DNA from: Tateyamaria omphalii
GTDB lineage: Bacteria; Pseudomonadota; Alphaproteobacteria; Rhodobacterales; Rhodobacteraceae
Assembly (NCBI RefSeq): GCF_001969365.1
Contig: NZ_CP019312.1
Span: 1-64,000, forward strand
Direction of reading: 5' to 3'
Length of the DNA stretch: 64,000 nucleotides
The notes under the pieces are model-generated. The model was not told where the DNA came from. It did no database searches and was given only the letters and a program-made list of their open reading frames with translations. Of this stretch, positions 61,638 to 64,000 are shown in pieces. The position numbers were made by a program, and so were the translations under genes. Positions within the stretch are counted from its first letter, which is position 1. The number at the start of each line of letters is the position of its first letter.

Positions 61638-62549
61638 TTAGTTGGACTTGGCTTTACGTGCTTCAATCACGGACACATACGCCTCGTGGGTGATCGGGTC
61701 GAAGCCCAGGCTCTCACCGGCCGAGATGGAGTATGTGCAGTCCTTGTCAGTGTCGAACATGTTGTCGACCAGCGCGATCATGGTTGCCTTGACGTCCTCG
61801 GGCAGGTCCTTGCGCAGAACGATGGGGCCCTCGGGGATGGGCTTGGACTTCCAGATCTCAACCAGGTCGTTCATGTCGATCAGACCCGCGTCCACAGCCT
61901 TGCGCAGCGCGCCGGAGTTGTAGCCGTCTTCCCATGCGCCCTGGCCGTCGGCCCAGGTCACGCCGGCGTCGATGTCGCCGTTGTTGACCGCAACGATGGT
62001 CTGTTCGTGGCCGCCGGTGAATTTGACTTCGCCGAAATAGTCACCGGATTCCATGGTGATCTCGGCTGCTTCCTGCGGGATCTCAATGGACGGGATCAGG
62101 TAGCCGGAGGTCGAGTTGGGGTCGCCAAAGCCGAACACCTTGCCTTCCATCTCGTCCAGGTTGGTGATGCCGCTGTCGGCGCGGGCAAAGCCGATCGAGT
62201 GGTAGCCGTAGGAGCCATCCAGGTTGATCTTGACCAGCACGGGCTCAACCGCGTCGGGGTTTTGCAGATAGGTCGCCGCATAGGACGACGCACCCAGCCA
62301 CGCCATGTCCAGCGTGCCGCCCACCAGGCCCTGGATCACACCGGCATAGTCGGCAGGGGCGAACAGCTTGGTTTCAACACCCAGCGCTTCCTCGGTGTAG
62401 GCGCGCAGGCACTCGTTCGAGTTCAGGCGGTCCTGGGCGTTTTCCCCACCCAGCAGGCCGATGCGGAACTCGGTGATCGCGTGGCCGTCCGCCATGGCGG
62501 CAGTGGTCAGCGCGGTTGTTGCCAAAGCGGCAGCGATGATCTTTTTCAT
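61638..62549 (-). CDS. phnD: Phosphonate ABC transporter substrate-binding protein
   Basis: A 303-residue periplasmic protein. Signal peptide MKKIIAAALATTALTTAAMA. Mature part begins DGHAITEFRIGLLGGENAQDRL. Conserved PhnD features: LFAPADYAGVIQGLVGGTLDMAWLG, FGDPNSTSGYLIPS and a C-terminal YVSVIEARKAKSN. It captures phosphonates for PhnE/PhnC. ATG 62549 follows GGAGAG. Confidence 0.95.
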   Translation of the reverse strand: MKKIIAAALATTALTTAAMADGHAITEFRIGLLGGENAQDRLNSNECLRAYTEEALGVETKLFAPADYAGVIQGLVGGTLDMAWLGASSYAATYLQNPDAVEPVLVKINLDGSYGYHSIGFARADSGITNLDEMEGKVFGFGDPNSTSGYLIPSIEIPQEAAEITMESGDYFGEVKFTGGHEQTIVAVNNGDIDAGVTWADGQGAWEDGYNSGALRKAVDAGLIDMNDLVEIWKSKPIPEGPIVLRKDLPEDVKATMIALVDNMFDTDKDCTYSISAGESLGFDPITHEAYVSVIEARKAKSN

Positions 62550-62605
62550 GTGTCTCTCCGTTGGAACGAAAAAGCCCCGACGCGGGTGCGCATCGAGGGT
62601 GAAGG

Positions 62606-63427
62606 TCAGACGTAGGCCTCGGCCTCCATCTTGGCTTTTTCCTGGGCGTCCAGTGTCTCGATCTCTGTCGAGGTGGCGCTTTCGGAAAACTCTTCGCCCG
62701 CGCCATAAATCTCGCGGGCCATGTCTGTTGTCAGCTTGTCGGGTGTCGCGTCGAACACGATGCGCCCGGCGCGCATTCCGATGACCCGGTCGCAATAGCG
62801 ACGGGCGGTATCTAGGGTGTGCAGGTTGGCGATGACCATGCGGCCATCTTCCTCATGAATGCGGCGCAGGGCCTGCATGACGACCTGCGCATTCATCGGG
62901 TCGAGCGATGCGATGGGCTCGTCCGCCAGAATGATCTTGGGGTCCTGCATCAGCGCACGGGCTATGGCCACGCGCTGTTGCTGGCCGCCGGACAGGGCCT
63001 CGGCCCGCTTGGGCGCGTGTTCGGCAATGCCCAGCCGGTCCAGGATGTCGATGGCGCGGTGGATGTCTTCGGTCGGATACAGGTTGAACAGCGTCGCTAG
63101 CGTCGAGCGGCGATTGAGCGTTCCGTGCAGCACGTTCGACACCACATCCATGCGCGGGACAAGGTTGAACTGCTGGAAAATCATGGCGCACTGGCTTTGC
63201 CACGCGCGCTTGGCCGATCCTTTCAGGGCGGTGATCTCCTGCCCGTCGAAATGGATCGCGCCCGATGTGTGATCGGTCAGCCGGTTCAGCATCCGCAGCA
63301 GGGTCGATTTACCCGCACCCGACCGGCCAATGATGCCGATCATCTGCGGTTCGGCCACCTCAATGCTGGCCGCATCCACGGCAACATTCTGGCCAAATGC
63401 CTTGGTCAGTTCTTCGATCCTGAGCAT
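62606..63427 (-). CDS. phnC: Phosphonate ABC transporter ATP-binding protein
   Basis: A 273-residue ATPase with Walker [10 protein letters not shown] (~34-42), [17 protein letters not shown] and Walker [34 protein letters not shown] is the PhnC-type Q-loop region. ATG 63427 ([13 protein letters not shown]) is chosen over a 54-residue extension that lacks homology-like features. First gene of phnC-D-E-E. Confidence 0.95.
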   Translation of the reverse strand: MLRIEELTKAFGQNVAVDAASIEVAEPQMIGIIGRSGAGKSTLLRMLNRLTDHTSGAIHFDGQEITALKGSAKRAWQSQCAMIFQQFNLVPRMDVVSNVLHGTLNRRSTLATLFNLYPTEDIHRAIDILDRLGIAEHAPKRAEALSGGQQQRVAIARALMQDPKIILADEPIASLDPMNAQVVMQALRRIHEEDGRMVIANLHTLDTARRYCDRVIGMRAGRIVFDATPDKLTTDMAREIYGAGEEFSESATSTEIETLDAQEKAKMEAEAYV

Positions 63428-63489
63428 TCCATCCCCCGGCTTGCACGGGGCGGGTATCGGGTGGATTGGATTCGGAAATGTATCAGTTA

Positions 63490-63507
63490 TGCGAAGATTT
63501 TGTGACG
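63490..63507 (-). promoter_or_regulatory. Pho-box-like site upstream of phnC
   Basis: On the minus strand CGTCACA-AAAT-CTTCGCA, followed at the same 11-bp period by TGATACA. A moderate match to tandem PhoB repeats, 63 bp upstream of the phnC start. Confidence 0.5.
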
Positions 63508-63759
63508 ACGCCACGCGGCGGGCCAGCGCCTCCCGCATGGCGTGTATGGCCGGGTAAATCAAGGGGGACGCGGCCTGACTGGCCGACATTTCGAGCGACG
63601 CAAAGATCGGCGGGCTGCTGCTTGGAAAGGGCGGACTGCCTCAAATTGCGGTCACAAAAGCCGCAGCCCGTCGAGGTCACCAGACGCGTCCCGCAGTGGC
63701 GCTGCGAAACAGTGCACTGGCGAAAGAACAGCGCGGTTGCGTGCGGGAATTGATAGGGA

Positions 63760-63998
63760 TGGTGCTGCTGGAGAGAATTGAACCAGCGTGCCGCAAAGCG
63801 GCGCGCGTCGGTCCGACAGGGTATCGACGCAGTCGATGCACGAGAGGACCCCGCACTCAGCGTGGCTGCGCCAGCCAATGCGCATGAGTCGCGAGCAGGC
63901 ATTGGCCAATCTGGGCAAGCATGTCATCGGGCAGAGGAACCGTGGTGCTGCTGGAGAGAATTGAACCAGCGTGCCGCAAAGCGGCGCGCGTCGGTCCG
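63760..63998 (-). repeat. Two 56-bp perfect direct repeats with a tRNA-like T-loop and CCA
   Basis: Copies at 63760-63815 and 63943-63998 are identical, 183 bp apart. On the minus strand each ends GGTTCAATTC (canonical T-loop/B-box)...CCAGCAGCACCA and starts with a hairpin GCCGC-TTT-GCGGC. A full cloverleaf cannot be drawn. The second copy runs to within 2 bases of the window end, so more copies may follow. Confidence 0.7.
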
Positions 63999-64000
63999 GC

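Larger units (their letters stand above)
63428..64000. other. Gene-free region upstream of phnC
   Basis: 573 bp without a supported gene. It holds a Pho-box-like site (63490-63507) and two copies of a 56-bp direct repeat (63760-63815 and 63943-63998). The segment 63590-63750 is GC-rich intergenic sequence with no clear function. Confidence 0.55.

Overview
The window looks like a chromosome of a marine Rhodobacteraceae bacterium (Roseobacter group). This rests on GC-rich genes, a complete C-P lyase/phosphonate region of alphaproteobacterial layout, egtBD, a tandem pqiA pair with pqiB and pqiC, an NDUFS4-like complex I accessory protein, and a TPP-riboswitch-led thiamine salvage operon. No database search was possible, so family names come from motifs and gene context.

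Layout. (1) 1-4452, core: uvrB, a class III nucleotidyl cyclase, an NDUFS4-like subunit, a GNAT acetyltransferase and tRNA-Arg(UCU). (2) About 4465-34242, a 29.8-kb Tn7-like transposon starting 12 bp after the tRNA 3' end. Its two ends form a 27-bp inverted repeat (25/27 identical) and carry repeated AGAAGCGTGCGCAA-type boxes, probably TnsB sites. The transposition genes are tniQ/tnsD (27054-28916, minus), a zinc-ribbon protein, and tnsA-tnsB-tnsC (30139-33997, plus) ending at a strong terminator. (3) 34309-64000, core again: SnoaL-like protein, SDR, thiD-thiE-thiM, pqiA-pqiA-pqiB-pqiC, egtB-egtD, a DUF5666/DUF6502 pair divergent from a fasciclin operon, and the full phosphonate locus (phnM, DUF1045, phnN-L-K-NIPSNAP-J-I-H-G, phnF, a second phnM, an acyltransferase, and phnE-E-D-C).

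The transposon cargo is a dense set of putative defence or conflict modules: an AAA ATPase / metallophosphoesterase / orphan operon; a zinc-ribbon PLD-like protein; a four-gene radical SAM / DnaQ-like exonuclease / P-loop kinase / aldo-keto reductase operon; an XRE regulator / Cas4-like nuclease / long prokaryotic Argonaute (DEDD tetrad intact) / small protein / HExxH metallopeptidase operon; a RelE-like toxin-antitoxin pair; a tyrosine recombinase; a MuF-type polymorphic toxin split by an in-frame amber codon, with a putative immunity gene; and a predicted bacterial gasdermin overlapping a large protein with a CHAT/caspase-like C-terminus. The gasdermin module lies between related intergenic repeats. 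No cas genes or CRISPR array were seen, so this is not evidently a CRISPR-associated transposon.

The phn locus reads as a phosphate-starvation regulon. Pho-box-like direct repeats precede phnG, the second phnM and phnC, and phnF lies divergent from phnG. PhnCDE import phosphonates, PhnGHIJKLM convert them, PhnN makes PRPP from ribose 1,5-bisphosphate, and the acyltransferase and DUF1045 protein are accessory.
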